A stretch of DNA of 64,000 nt, taken from contig OY757911.1 of assembly GCA_963585895.1 (NCBI GenBank), forward strand, positions 60,235,530 to 60,299,529. The letters run 5' to 3'. The position numbers and the translations under genes were made by a program. The notes under the pieces were generated by a model. The model did not search any database and was not told the DNA's origin. It was given only the letters and a program-made list of their open reading frames with translations. Positions 9,341 to 20,319 of the stretch are shown in pieces; the stretch's first letter is position 1; each line of letters starts with the position of its first letter. This stretch comes from Sepioteuthis lessoniana (Eukaryota > Mollusca > Cephalopoda > Myopsida > Loliginidae).

Positions 9341-10270
9341 TATGTCTCTTTCTTCTGCATGGCATCCCTCGAACGGCTGGTCGGATTCATTATATTTAAT
9401 GGAAGGGAAACCTCAAGGACGTAAGATTGATCGATTTTAACGCCTTGCCAACCCGTCTGGGGCTATTTCCCGGAGACTAGAGAGAAAGATTCATGGTGTC
9501 ACGTGATGGCTCACGGAGACGAGGAGGTGGGAATGATACTCTCCCCCCGTTGAACTAAAATTATCTAGCAGTCAAAAAGTGACCGTTAGAAATGAATGTG
9601 GGTCACACAGATGTTCGCACTTAAGTGACCTTGGGTCGCCGGACATCGGAAGGGGAAAGAGAAAATGAAGCCAAATGATTGGTGGGGGGACCCCAAACGG
9701 AAGTGGGGTTCCCTTCCCCTCAACGGAAGTAAATACAAAAAAAGGGAGTTTTTGAGCAAGTCTGGTGGCAGACGGACGATAGCCATTTTTACTCCGGGCT
9801 AAAGACAAAAAGACTGAGACACGAAGAACTCCAAAATCCTTCAAGCCAGCATTAAAAAAAGTACAAAGTCTATTAGCCCGTGAAAGAAGAGAAATTCTCC
9901 AGTGGAACCCCGTCAAAAAAATAAGATAAGTAACTTTAGGACATTTTTCCGTTACACCCAATTTTGTTTACCACTCTCTCTCAATTTGGAAAAAGGATAA
10001 AAGCCAGGAAAAGACATTTATATTCATGGACTATCCTATTATATATCTTTGACATTTCGAAAGTATATATATATATAACCGTAGTAAAGAACCTATGTAT
10101 TTTCATTTTACCATGTGGTCTATGTTATTATTCCATGCTTTCCTTTCAGCTTCTATTCGCCTTACATTATCTTGCTTAGAACTGTCCTATTAATTCCTAA
10201 AGTATCACACGGGAAACCGGAGTTGCCGACTGTAGCAATATCAATATTATTACAACTAAGACCTATAGGC
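9341..10270. other. GC-richer unassigned segment
   Basis: Composition changes to GC-richer between about 9410 and 9760. A 129-codon minus-strand frame (9572-9961) spans it, with no domain I recognise and overlapping alternatives in other frames. It may be an old LTR or another repeat, but I see no terminal repeats. Confidence 0.35.
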
Positions 10271-10560
10271 CCGTATTCTTCTATTATCTAAGGGGAAGAA
10301 GTTTAGCGGCCTGGTGGGTGTGTGATAGTGTGAAATTTTGGACCCCTTTGCCAGCGGTGGCCAGTCTGGCCCTAAATTATTCCCTCACGTAATATGCCAG
10401 TTCTTATCTGCCTGAGAAAAGAACTCTGAACAGGACTTATTTCGGTAGGGGATCAAGTGCCAACCTGCCCCGTCTTCACACGTGCGAAAATAAAGTCCCA
10501 TTTAGGGATTTTAGCCAATTTCCCCGTCACAATGGCTTTAGTGCGAAGTGAAACCCTAAC
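10271..10560. other. Unassigned GC-richer segment
   Basis: Between 10280 and 10520 the sequence is GC-richer than its flanks and carries no open frame of note. Origin unknown. Confidence 0.3.
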
Positions 10561-10675
10561 ACACTCGTTCAGGATTCGAACTCGGGTCGCCGTGTCCATT
10601 TTCTGAGATGATAAACTCCGCTTAAAAATTGACCTTGTGTCTATCCCGCCCGAGCGGAGGGGTTGGTGAATATGT
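10561..10675 (+). mobile_element. SINE-B fragment (head joined to 3' end)
   Basis: TTCGAACTCGGGTCGCCGTG (head, B-box region) is followed after a short gap by AAACTCCGCTTAAAAATTGA and CCCGAGCGGAGGGGTTGG, the family 3' end. The body between them is missing. Confidence 0.7.
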
Positions 10676-11210
10676 ATATGCTTAGCTAAGAATATTTGTT
10701 TTGAGAGTGAGATTGTTAACTGATGTCCTACCGGCTAAATTCAAATCAATCAGACTTTTTTAAAAGTCTCCTCAACATCATTTTTTTTCTATTGTTCAAA
10801 GACAAATATCTTTTGTTAAAACATCTTAAAATGTAATTTATACTTTCAAAGGCAGCTAACGCCTAGAAAAAGCTAGCTTTGTTTTGAGGAGAAACAATGA
10901 CATACTTTTAAAATAATCATTTTTCTATTTAAAAGAAGAAATAATCTACATTTCATTTAATGTAGTAATAGAAAAATGACCTTCCTTTTGAAGAGTTTTT
11001 ATCGAAATTTTTATTCTTATAAAATCAATTTTTTTCCTACAGTTTTGTTTTTTCCTGGATTTTATCTAAACTTGGACATTTAGACTCAGTAAAATTTAGA
11101 ATTTTTAGGATATATAAAAAAAACGTATAATTTGTTTACGTACACGTTAATTTGGTTATTCATCCCGTTAGTGCAGATTTGAATACGTTGACTATATTCA
11201 CTGAATATAG
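10676..11210. other. AT-rich interval with no feature seen
   Basis: Strongly AT-rich, stop-dense, and with no repeat landmarks. Confidence 0.6.
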
Positions 11211-11214
11211 GTAA

Positions 11215-11400
11215 GAACAACACCAAAATGGATGTCTTGGACATGTCACTAAAATACATCTAACGGTGGGTCTGTATTCCTGGAGATTAGGAGAGCGTGG
11301 AGTACATCTTTATTGCTATTGAAACTTTCTCTATTCTGACCAGGAGTAGTAGCACTTGTTCAAATCCCATGAATGGTTCAAATAGATCTGTTTAAAATTA
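11215..11400 (+). mobile_element. Family E (diverged subfamily) fragment
   Basis: A GACATGTCACTAAA block, a GGAGTACATCTTTATTGC block and GTAGTAGCACTTGTTCAAAT occur in the order found in family E bodies. It ends with a CAAATAGATCTGTTTAAAA segment shared with the diverged copies at 35.2 and 63.3 kb. Confidence 0.55.
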
Positions 11401-11727
11401 TTTCTTTTGGATGTGACCGAAAGAAAGAAAAATAAAATCATCCTGACGATACAACTACAGAAAAATATAGATATAAACATACAATGAATGTGATACTCTA
11501 ACCACGAGGCCTAAAATAATGCTAGACAGGTTGAAATGTCGTTAAAAAACAATGAATCAATTAATCATGGAAGGCAGTATTGCACTTTTTTTTTTAGCAG
11601 AAATAAAATCATTTTAAACATAACAAAAAATAGATTTGTCAAATGTAGTATTGTCGTAAGTAAAGCGGAGCTAAGAACAATTGTTGAAGTGCTATGCTTT
11701 ATTCACCTTAAGGAAACTGTAATTTAC

Positions 11728-11838
11728 AAAGCTTTTTGCTTAGATGTGGCACAAGGCCGTGGGATCGGAGCTCCCAATGAGACTCGTGCAGATTTGCTAG
11801 TCTAGCTTGCTAACCATTACACCACCTGAGGCGCCCTA
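11728..11838 (-). mobile_element. SINE-D, tRNA-like head fragment
   Basis: The minus strand reads GCGCCTCAGGTGGTGTAATG (A-box region), then CAAGCTAGACTAGCAAAT and a block ending GCCTTGTGCCACATCTAAG. The plus-strand copy at 15815 has the same ends. The resemblance to a tRNA body is clear in the first half, but there is no intact tRNA cloverleaf. Confidence 0.65.
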
Positions 11839-12344
11839 ATCTTAACGAAATTCAACTACAAAAGAAGAAGTCACTGATGAAGTAGCCGGCTCGGGCGAGT
11901 TTATTGTTTGTATAGTGTGAGTGTAGGATACTACGACCGCATCAAGAACATTATCATCATTCATCTTCATGAAATGTTTTAAGAAATAAGAATAGTGAGC
12001 GGGGTTCACACTTGTTTCGTGTTCGCCATTATCCCGAAGAAAGCGACTAGAAGGTCTGTTAATCAATTAGACGAGAAACGGGGAAACCTATCTCTGCCTT
12101 CGCGATGAGATTTAATTCTAAGTGTGAGTGGAGTGCGTGTTACCACAATCATCCATTAAGCCTCAGGGTTATTTGCATGGCTCAGCACGTGCGACAATGG
12201 CAGTTAATATCGCTTCAGTCGTAGGTTTTCTGATGGAGTATCCTTCGCGTGGTCTTCTGGACAAGGAAGATTCAGAGGTATGCTACCCGAGAAGTGTGGA
12301 AATCGATAATAAATCTGGCTCACAGCGAATTGCACAAATACAGT

Positions 12345-12520
12345 TTTTATTTTATACAGTTTTGCTGTTTCAAAACAGTATATGTCATTCTATCCCGCTT
12401 AATTTTAAAGAGTTTTGCTGTTTCAAAAATAGTATATGTCATTCTATTCCGTTTAATTTTATACAGTTTTGCTGTTTCAAAATAGTATATGTCATCCTAT
12501 TCCGCTTAACTTTCAATCGA
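12345..12520. repeat. Tandem repeat, three units of about 54 bp
   Basis: Three units each contain CAGTTTTGCTGTTTCAAAA (or a close variant) and a TATGTCAT.CTAT.CCG segment. A 149-codon plus frame (12128-12577) passes through them and reads CHSIP and FCCF repeats. I regard that frame as incidental. Confidence 0.85.
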
Positions 12521-12599
12521 TTTGGTTTCGTAGGATGCAATGAGGTTCATCAAATTGATGAAGAAATAAACGACTAAACAAATAGAAGTTATCCCACTT

Positions 12600-13190
12600 T
12601 AAGATAATTCTCATTTTTCATTTTTTGGGTATAATCGATTTTTTGTCAATCCTAATTTTCATCTAAGTGCTTAAAAATCGATACGTAAAAAGAGCGAAAT
12701 AGGAAAATATTTTACCGAAGAACAAAGCATGATAACTATAAAAGCCCACTGAGTAAGAAATTTTGTTGTTTTGGATGAACAAAAATGATAGTGCCAAATT
12801 TCTTTCCAATTTTTATGTATTTTCCTCCATAAAACCGTTTCAATGATCGAAACAAAATTTTAATATGTTAATTCAAAATTGCAATAAAAGAATGGAGTAA
12901 ACTATTTCAACCAAATGATTTTATCTTCTCTAAATTCTATTTTACTGATAGTGGGATCAGACGGCTATCTTTGATAAAATTTCTCCTCTTAATTTCCAAC
13001 AAGTTAATGACAATAAAATCTGGAAGGGTGGCCGTATGCTCAAAATTAGAGGAAACTGATATTATGCCAGAGACCTCAAAGCCAGTCCATACAGCGATGG
13101 AATTTTATTCTAGATTATTATAGGTTTTTCATCAAGAATTTCCTCTTTTTTCAATCTGTGAAAAATAGTTTTATCGTAGATTTTTGACAT
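12600..13190. other. AT-rich interval with no feature seen
   Basis: No coding or repeat signal recognised. Confidence 0.5.
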
Positions 13191-13192
13191 AA

Positions 13193-13445
13193 AACCGGCT
13201 CATTTGCCTAGTGGGTAGAGTGTTCGCCAATGGTCCAGGAAACCTGAGTTCAATCCCAGGTCGCGTCATACCAAAGACAATAAAAATGGTACTTAATACC
13301 TTCTCGCTTAACACTCAGCAATACAAGGAAAATATCAAGGGTAAAGTGGAGTAATCCAGGGAAAGGAGTAGCGCCCTTCCCTACACTGCGGTGCAGTAGC
13401 TATTGAAAAGGAGCCTTCTGGTCGCCCTCGACTCCGGTTGCCAAC
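13193..13445 (+). mobile_element. SINE-C copy
   Basis: A tRNA-like head (A-box region TGCCTAGTGGGTAGAGTG near 13205, B-box GAGTTCAATCCCAGG near 13245) is followed by the body landmarks GTCATACCAAAGAC, TGGTACTTAATACC, TAAAGTGGAGTAATCCAGGG and GGTCGCCCTCGACT. The copy is nearly full length. Other copies lie at 18.9, 20.8, 36.3, 48.2 and 49.2 kb. Confidence 0.8.
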
Positions 13446-14320
13446 TTGTTTTTATTTCTGATGATCATCTTTTGGACGAGTGAATTAAACGTTTGTTGTA
13501 TTTAAACGGTGTAACGCAGTTACCGTGATGGTTAATTATTTTATAATACGGTTTGGTTGGGTTTAGTAACCTGAAATCTTTGAGCAGAGATGTAAGTCAA
13601 ATTGAAAAGTTTAAGCGAGTACATAACGATCAACACAGGAAGGCCAAAATGTAAGCAAAATGGATTCATACCTTGTCTGTAACAGATTTGATTGGGGGAT
13701 GAAAACAGTGAATTTAGGACACGTGAGAGATGACGCAATAATTTAGCTCGATCACATCACCCCCACGATATCCTGAATTTAAATATATGAGAATTAATGA
13801 ATTTTAAAAAAAAAGTTGTCAGAAGTTTGCGCTCAGAGAGTTCGATCGGACTTAGAGGTGTCTCTTTGTGTTTGTTTATAGACCCTTACAGATTTTCTCT
13901 CACTCACTCTCTCTCTCCCCCCCTCTCTCGCTCGCTCGCGCGTTACTGTATGCAATATGAACATCGAATAATAAATGATATTTCATTGTTGACATAGAGT
14001 TCTTCTGTTTTTTTTAGTTTCCAACACCCAGGCAACTTAGTTCCAACGGATCACCCCAACCGTCAGTATAAGTTACGGATGGATTGTGTCATTCCTTATC
14101 TGTGGATCTCTCAAACACAGTGTGGGCACAGAGAAGATTGATAAGCAGACTATCTGGAAACACATTTGGTACCGGACCAAACGATAGTGTTAAAATTGGT
14201 GCCGGGCCAAGTATGTTTCTATATTTGGTACCATACCCAAAATAAGAACCCAAAGGGTGCAAACTGTAGTATCATAACGGCTTCTTATTCAAAGTCTAAG
14301 AATGCAACAATACTTTCTGA
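13446..14320. other. Unassigned, with a short CT-rich run
   Basis: A (CT)n/(CGCT)n run lies at about 13895-13942. Otherwise nothing recognised. Confidence 0.5.
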
Positions 14321-14324
14321 ACAC

Positions 14325-14925
14325 CTTTTGTTTTTATCAAATGTCATCATTTTCTGAAAGGTTTTGTTTTTTATTTTCTAGACAGGTTTATTTTTTATCT
14401 CTTAAACAATTTTGTTTTCATTTTCAGAACGATTTTGTTTAAATTTCCTGAACAGTTTTGTTTTTATTTCCTAAACATTTGTTTTAATATTTTCAAACAG
14501 TTTTGTCTTTATTTTCTGAATCGTTTTGTTGGTATTTTCTTAATATTTTTTTCATTTCTTAAACAGTTTTGTTTGATATTTTAGTTTTGTCTTTATTTTC
14601 TGAACAACTTTGCGTGTATTTTCTTAGCTGCTTTGCTTTTATTTCCTTAACAGTTTTGTTTTAATTTTCTAAAATTTTTGCTTCTACTTCCTAAACAGTT
14701 TTGGTTTTATTTCATAAACAGTTTTGTTTTAATTTCCTAAAAAATTGCTTCTAATTCTTAAATAGTTTTGCTTTTATTTCCAAAACAGTTTTGTTTTAAT
14801 TTCCTAAAAAAAAAAACTGCTTTTATTTCCTAAGCATTTTTGTTTTTATTTCCTGAACAGTTTTGTTTTTATTTTTTTAGCAGTTTTGTCGTTATTTCCT
14901 AACGAGTTTTGTTTTTATCAAATTA
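14325..14925. repeat. Minisatellite of about 23-bp units
   Basis: About 25 imperfect units of the type TTTCCTAAACAGTTTTGTTT, with runs of A or T between some units. Strand composition is strongly T-biased on the plus strand. Units near the middle (14590-14760) are the most variable. Confidence 0.9.
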
Positions 14926-15279
14926 TTGCCTGTCAGTCCATTATCGCATTAATCAACAAAGGTTAGTGTTATGAACATCAAATTTCTGTTGTTTTAAGAT
15001 GCAACCTAAGTGCACGTTTTCATTTCTTTAGTTTTTGAAAATTCCTATCTTAAAAAAAAGTTTTTAAAGAATGTGTTCGATTGATGATGTAACTATAATG
15101 TTGTATAGCATGATGAAGAAAAGAACACCATCACTCTTAAAAAAATCTGTTTGTGTGAGAGAAAGACAGGGACAGAGAGACGAATGATGCAAACAGACTG
15201 ACGGAGGACTGTTATATTGACATTTTCTTAACCCAAGTCGCGATTCTATATTCAGGGACTTACATCTTTACTTCCTTGA

Positions 15280-15600
15280 CGAGAGGTTCTCAACTAGGAG
15301 CCGCCTGGGGGCCAATTGGCCCTGCGCCGTAGGTAGCGCCCAACGCAGCTTCTGCCCTGACAGTTGTGGCTCCAACTGGCTGACCGTGACTCATTGACTG
15401 ACCTGTGTATGTAGAATTTGAAAACGCCTAAGCATTCCTGTTGTCCTTCCGGCTGTCAACCCAAGTGATTTGCTTACACCCATGCATCACTTGCTTTCCG
15501 GTAATCCCTTTGTTTACACAGCTGGAACATCCTGTCCCAGAAATCCCTGACTGACAGCTCTGTGAAAGGTTAGTATGCAATAATAATTCTAAATTCGACT
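15280..15600. mobile_element. Possible non-autonomous hAT-like segment
   Basis: GAGAGGTTCTCAACTAGGAG at 15282 resembles the left terminus of hAT elements (a CAG.GGTTCTCAAC type). The following 300 bp is GC-richer than the surroundings. No matching right terminus or 8-bp duplication was found, so the call is weak. Confidence 0.3.
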
Positions 15601-15814
15601 CTTACTTCATGGCCACCGTGTTAGCTGAACAGAATATTTTTTTCTTTTTCTATAACTATAAAGTAGCCATCTAGCTGAAGCTTTCATAGCCAAAAGCTAA
15701 AGTTGTAACATTTTTTTCCTATGACATTTTTCTGGGCACAAAAAAAATCTGGACGTGTTTACCTTTTCGGTATAAAGTCCATCAGGAGGTACTACAGTAA
15801 TTTATCTTCAACTT

Positions 15815-15912
15815 TGGGCGCCTCAGGTGGTGTAATGGTGTAAGTTAGACTCATAAACCTTCAGAAGGGAGTTCGAAATTCGAAGTTCATTGGGTGCCAC
15901 ATCTAAGCAAAA
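15815..15912 (+). mobile_element. SINE-D copy
   Basis: It starts GGGCGCCTCAGGTGGTGTAA, has a degenerate B-box near GAGTTCGAAATTCG and ends GGTGCCACATCTAAGCAAA, matching the family end seen at 11.7 kb on the other strand. Confidence 0.65.
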
Positions 15913-16655
15913 CGCTTACTAAATTACAACTTATACTAAGTTAAAATCCCTAAAAAAAACAACAAACTTCGATGTCACTATGTTAAAATTCTGCACTTTG
16001 GACAAGTTTTTAGTGATAATAAAAATGCATCCATTAGTCGAATATATCAATTTATAAAATGTCGCAGAACCATTGACGGTAGCCGAATATTTTTTTATGT
16101 TATGCGACTCCATTAATCGTAATAGAAAGTATCTGTGATTAATATATTTTTCCTCAGTCTTTCTATTATAGAGAGCTCTTGATGTGATCGAATATAAAGT
16201 TTTATCAGTACTAGCAGGATTCAACGATCAAGTACATCTGCTGACAGTACACTCAACTCTTTTCATCTGACGAGAACTAATATTAACCTCATTCACCATT
16301 GTTGTAAGGTCAGAATATTAATTTCCCACTGGAAATAAACTGGATGAAACATTTAGTCAAACGTAATACAAACTTTTGACTTTCGTAAAAGAGTGTCTTA
16401 ATTCTAATCAAGACATTTCTTGAACACATTTATTTGCATTTAATAACATGAATTAATAAACGTTTTTAGGATTTTTAAAACACCGAACCACTTAACAGAG
16501 AGCAAACAATAGGGTCAAAGTCTCTCATGAAATCATAAAAACATGGAAATTTACTAAGAACAAGAGACAGATTTCGGTTATGACATGTTTATATGCATTT
16601 CATACGAAAATCTACTGATTGTGGTTTCGACACGAGAGATAGACGAATAGATAAA
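15913..16655. other. Interval without recognisable features
   Basis: An open stretch on the minus strand (15931-16224, 97 codons) has no domain I recognise. Confidence 0.45.
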
Positions 16656-16713
16656 CATGTAGAGATAGTGAGAGACGAATGAAGAGATATAAAGAGATAT
16701 AAAGAGATAGAGA

Positions 16714-16747
<34 letters not shown>

Positions 16748-16940
16748 GAAACACAGAGATAGTGAACGACAAAGCGAGAGAAAGAGGAATAAAGTAATAT
16801 ATATATATATATATATACATGATCGTAAGATATATTTATATATAAAAAGATAAAGAGATCGAGGGATAATGTGTGGGAGATAAAGAAAGACCAAATGAAA
16901 TGTAGAGAGATAAAGTATGAAATAAATAAATAAATAAATA

Positions 16941-16996
<56 letters not shown>

Positions 16997-17119
16997 ATGA
17001 AAAAGATAGAAGGAGATATAGAGGGGAAAAAAGAGAGAGATTGCAACGGAGATCAGATATTGTGAGCTGATGTGACGGAAGGAAAGAAAGTTGCAATAAT
17101 CATGAGAGTTAGAGAAATA

Positions 17120-17179
<60 letters not shown>

Positions 17180-17185
17180 TTGACG
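16656..17185. repeat. Simple-sequence domain: GA, TA, AAAT and GA arrays
   Basis: (GA)n at 16714-16744, (TA)n at 16797-16817, (AAAT)n at 16920-16942, (TA)n at 16944-16983 and (GA)n at 17124-17178, separated by purine-rich degenerate sequence. A 273-codon minus frame through it is Ser/Leu/Tyr low complexity and is not a gene. Confidence 0.9.
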
Positions 17186-17452
17186 AATAGTAAAAGTGAG
17201 GGACCTTAAGTCAGTGGAGAGACAGGGAGATGTAATGAGATAGAGGTAGTGGGAAAGACATATCTGTGAATAAGATCGAAAAACGTTTATGCAATACTGT
17301 GTGATATCCGGATAATATAAAAAAAAGTTGATAAATAAAATATACTGGTGGAATTGGTATTTGTTGAACATTAAAAAAAAACATTGAGGGCAAAATTGTT
17401 TCACCTTCATATGGTAACTTGACCATGTGACTTTTATCTAAGTAGTGAATAT

Positions 17453-17454
<2 letters not shown>

Positions 17455-17518
<64 letters not shown>
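17455..17518. repeat. (AC)n(AT)n microsatellite at the Mar2 left end
   Basis: (AC) then (AT) runs directly abut the Mar2 inverted repeat. A TA run also abuts the right end (18597-18620), as expected if the element landed in a pre-existing TA array. Confidence 0.9.
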
Positions 17519-17523
<5 letters not shown>

Positions 17524-17676
17524 GTGGAACGATAAAATTGTCGCCATAGAAAAGACGACATGATTACATTTCCGTTTAATGAAAACCGGTTTTCTTTTGT
17601 TGTTGCAGACCATCTACTAGTTGACCAGTTGTGTATAAATCTCAAGAGCGATAGGAGCCTTCTATCATGTCTGAAA

Positions 17677-17834
17677 TGTGTAATGGGTAAAATAGTAGGG
17701 CAGACTAGGTTCTTCAGCCTGGGTGAGGCAACTAGTCTAGGAGAAGGAAAACTCTGAATTCAAACCTGTCAAACTCCGCTTAAAAACTGACCTTGTGTCA
17801 TATCCTGCCCGAGCAGAGGGGTTGGGTAAATATG
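17677..17834 (+). mobile_element. SINE-B, 5' truncated, nested in Mar2
   Basis: It begins within the GGGTAAA.TAGTAGGGCAGA block and ends at the family 3' end GGGGTTGGGTAAATATG. A perfect 13-bp duplication, ATCATGTCTGAAA, flanks it at 17664-17676 and 17835-17847. The insertion therefore split the start of the Mar2 coding region. Confidence 0.9.
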
Positions 17835-18484
17835 ATCATGTCTGAAAGTGACACAATGTTCAACGAGGGAGATCGGAGATGCAACGCTGTACAACTCATT
17901 CTCTCTACCGATCCAAGTTATGACAACAGGACCATTGCCAGCACCCTCAAAATGCAAATCCAGATTGCCACGAATAAGAGGGACGTGCCTAGGGTGATGA
18001 AAACAAAGTTTCCGGCTCCGGTTATGGTCTTTGGTGTGGTTACAAGTGAGGGCCACATTATGCCACCTCACATCTTCGAAGTCGGCTTGAATGTCAACAC
18101 CAAAGTGCACCTGTATGTGCTGAAGGGTGTGGTGATCCCCAGGTGCAATCAGGTGGCCGGTGGCAGACCCTGGGTGCAGCAGGACTCGGCGCCGGCCCAC
18201 AAGTCCAAAGAGACCCAGGCTTGGCTTCAGAAGGAGTGCTACGACTTTGTACCCTTCTCTCACTGCCCCTCTCCTCCCCCGACCTGAACCCATTGGACTA
18301 CTTCGTTTGGTCATACGTCGAGAACATTACCAACATGACCTCCCACAGCACCAAAGCCAGCCTGATCGCCGCCATCCGCCGAGTATTCGCTGAGATCCCG
18401 CCGGCGCTTGTGGATAAGGCATGCCCCAGTTCCGGATCCGTATCGAGGCGGTGATTGAGGCTGAAGGCGGCTACATTGAATAGG
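17835..18484 (+). pseudogene. Mar2 transposase remnant (DDxD family)
   Basis: From 17835 an N-terminal helix-turn-helix piece reads NAVQLILSTDPSYDNRTIAS, then jumps at about 17950 to the catalytic region (PAPVMVFGVVTSEGHIMPP). The jump implies loss of the segment carrying the first catalytic Asp. The second Asp box reads QQDSAPAHKSKETQAWL (about 18175-18230). The third reads SPDLNPLDYFVWSYVENI (about 18275-18330) after a one-frame shift in the Pro-rich stretch near 18265. The C-terminus EAEGGYIE ends at 18483. The protein is non-functional: the first Asp is deleted, there is a frameshift, and a SINE sits upstream. Confidence 0.85.
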
Positions 18485-18624
18485 TGTCAGCTCTATTACA
18501 TAATCAAGTTACCTGAATTGATTTTTTCAATAAAAGTTTTAAAATAAAGCTGTAGTATTGTTTTCTTTAGGGCGACAATTTTATCGTTTCACCCTGTATA
18601 TATATATATATATATATATTACAA

Positions 18625-18765
18625 GAAAAAACCCAATATTCGGTCACATTAGGGTAATAGATTTATTTTCATCCTATTAAGAGCATTGATAAGAATCAAA
18701 GCTTCAAAAAGATTTCATAGGACTTCATCAGATCAAACAATAAAATAAAATAAAATACAACCAGA
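18625..18765 (-). other. Repeat 3'-end-like segment with a CTGATGA box
   Basis: The minus strand reads GATCTGATGAAGTCCTATGA, then a GAAGCTTTGATTCTTATC block and AGGATGAAAATAAATCTA. It looks like the terminal region of a retroelement, possibly Penelope-like, but no adjoining coding region supports this. A (AAAAT)-rich run and a purine-rich patch follow at 18740-18812. Confidence 0.35.
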
Positions 18766-18886
18766 CAGGAGATAGAGAAAGAGAAAGGAAAGACAGGGAG
18801 GAAGGAAGGAAGAACATTTCACCAGTGTACAATACTTTAATTTTCCTGTTTGAATTGTTCCCTATTCTGGATTTACTGGATTGAAG

Positions 18887-18924
<38 letters not shown>

Positions 18925-18929
18925 GTTAT

Positions 18930-19150
18930 TAGTTGGTGTACTGTAGTCGAGGGTGTCCTGAAAGTTCCCTTTTCAATAGCTACAACACCAGGGTATAAGG
19001 AGGGCGCTGCTCCTTCCCCAGGATTACTCCGCCTACCCTTGATCCATACCTTTTAATGCTGAGTTAAGCAAGGAGGCATAAAGTACCATTTTCCAAGTAT
19101 TTGGTATGACTCCACCTGGGATTAAACCCCGGTCTCTCGGACATTGGTGT
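18930..19150 (-). mobile_element. SINE-C copy
   Basis: Minus-strand landmarks of the family are visible as their complements: GTCGAGGGTGTCC near 18946, TTTTCAATAGCTACAACACC, GGATTACTCCGCCTACCCTT, AAGTACCATTTTCCAAGT and GGATTAAACCCCGGTCTC (B-box). The A-box end is degraded near 19150. Confidence 0.75.
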
Positions 19151-19369
19151 GTACTCTCACCGTTATGAAAATGTACCGGTGAAAACATGGGTAGAGACAA
19201 CTTATGCGCTATCCATAAAGCCCGTGGAGTTGTCTTGTCTGTTGTATGAGAAAATCAAGTAATTTCTGTGCTTTTGACAGTTTTTATCTTGATAAAAATT
19301 TACTTTTACCTGCAAAATAACGGCATATATGAAATTGTCGTTTTTTTAAAAAATATCTTATTATCAGAA

Positions 19370-19527
19370 GGCACTCGTGGAGTAAAGGTTATCATCGGAG
19401 GAAATGCATGCAGTGATCCAAGTTCAAATCTTGGACGAAGCTGTTTGTATTCCAATTCGTGTTGATACACTTGAGAAAGGTATGTACTCAACTATTCTTT
19501 CTCCAAGTATGGATATATAGTAGGGTG
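19370..19527 (+). mobile_element. SINE-B, 5' part, broken by an LTR fragment
   Basis: A tRNA-like head (CACTCGTGGAGTAAAGGTTA, B-box AGTTCAAATCTTGGACG) is followed by TGAGAAAGGTATGTACTCAA and TATATAGTAGGGTG. Similarity stops where the LTR fragment begins. Confidence 0.7.
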
Positions 19528-19897
19528 CTGTTCTCTCTACCGCATCTTGTCTCTAAATCATCTGATCTCCAACTAATTGACTTCCTGTCCTCACCGAGTT
19601 ATATAATAGTTCAATCGCCCACCCAATATCTCCCCATAACTGGCCATCGGAATGTGTCACTTCCACCGTCCCTGGAATGGCATGTTTGATCATCAAGCGG
19701 AAATAACTGTCGTGCAGTTCACAGGTCGCTCTCTTCCGGTGCATCAGTCTATGACTGTAACGTAGGATTTTACCTCGTCCCATATTGTCAGCCAAGCCCG
19801 CCTACGGGATTTCTTCCCATAACTGGCCATCGGAATGTGTCCCTTCTGCTGTCTTTGGAATCGCATGTTTGGCTGGGTCGAAGGTCAATATACAACA
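19528..19897 (+). mobile_element. Partial copy of the LTR found at 42.4-43.1 kb
   Basis: It matches the right half of the solo LTR over its whole length, for example CAAGCGGAAATAACTGTC, GCAGTTCACAGGTC and CTCTTCCGGTGCATCAGTC. It ends TACAACA, comparable with the LTR terminus ATAACA. The segment around 19620-19680 and its repeat near 19820 suggest a small internal duplication. The left end is missing. Confidence 0.7.
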
Positions 19898-19909
19898 CTG
19901 ACACGTGGT

Positions 19910-20090
19910 CAAAGAAAAATACCTCTTACTTTATTAATGTGTATCAACCTCCATTTTGACCGTTCTCATATCAGAAAGACATGGATTTGTATTTTGAGCC
20001 GACGAAAGAATTGCTACTGCTTTGGTAAATCGTACCCCACTCTAAGCTGATGGGGTGGAGTGGTCTCGGTAGTTCTTTCTTTTAAGCTGC
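19910..20090 (+). repeat. Repeat F, copy 1
   Basis: It shares ACTTTATTAATGTGT, AGAAAGACATGG, the CCTTGGTAAATC-type block and CTGATGGGGTGGAG with the copy at 21.3 kb. Coding potential is not evident and the family is unknown. Confidence 0.55.
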
Positions 20091-20099
20091 TTGTCATTT

Positions 20100-20235
20100 G
20101 CTAGTTACTAACTGACTGACTTGCTTGCTTTAAAATCCCCAACTCTTAGCTTTCGGGAATGTGGAGTACCCTTTTATTGCCTTTACGCTCTGATCAACTC
20201 TAACTCGGGGTGATGGTACCTGCTGAGGTCCCATC
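20100..20235 (+). mobile_element. Family E body fragment
   Basis: GGGAATGTGGAGTACCC, TTATTGCC, CTCTAACTCGGGGTGATGGT and AGGTCCCATCTAT, in family order. Confidence 0.65.
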
Positions 20236-20319
20236 TATAATTCAAGTAGAACTAGTTAATCATTTATTAAACACGAAACCAGTTAAGAGTGTGTAAATGA
20301 ATAAATGTTCAAAATAATT

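Larger units (their letters stand above)
17519..18598 (+). mobile_element. Mar2: Tc1/mariner element with both inverted repeats
   Basis: The left end carries GGAACGATAAAATTGTCGCC (17526-17545, one mismatch to the right end). The right end (about 18571-18596) is its inverse complement. Both ends sit in TA dinucleotides of a TA array. Removing the nested SINE-B leaves about 920 bp, shorter than a typical 1.2-1.3-kb mariner, in line with the internal coding deletion described for the transposase remnant. Confidence 0.85.

Noticed and set aside
9572-9961. 129-codon minus-strand open frame
   Set aside because: No recognisable domain, competing frames on the same segment, and no promoter or splice context.
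12128-12577. 149-codon plus-strand open frame with repeated FCCF/CHSIP peptides
   Set aside because: The repetition comes from a 54-bp DNA tandem repeat, and the frame shows no domain.
16589-17410. 273-codon minus-strand open frame
   Set aside because: It is produced by GA and TA simple-sequence arrays (Ser/Leu and Tyr/Ile runs) and has no domain.
18680-18740. Second hammerhead candidate (CTGATGAAGTCCTATGAAAT, minus strand)
   Set aside because: CTGATGA and GAAA boxes are present, but the 8 bases between them cannot form stem II, and no stem I partner or cleavage triplet was found.
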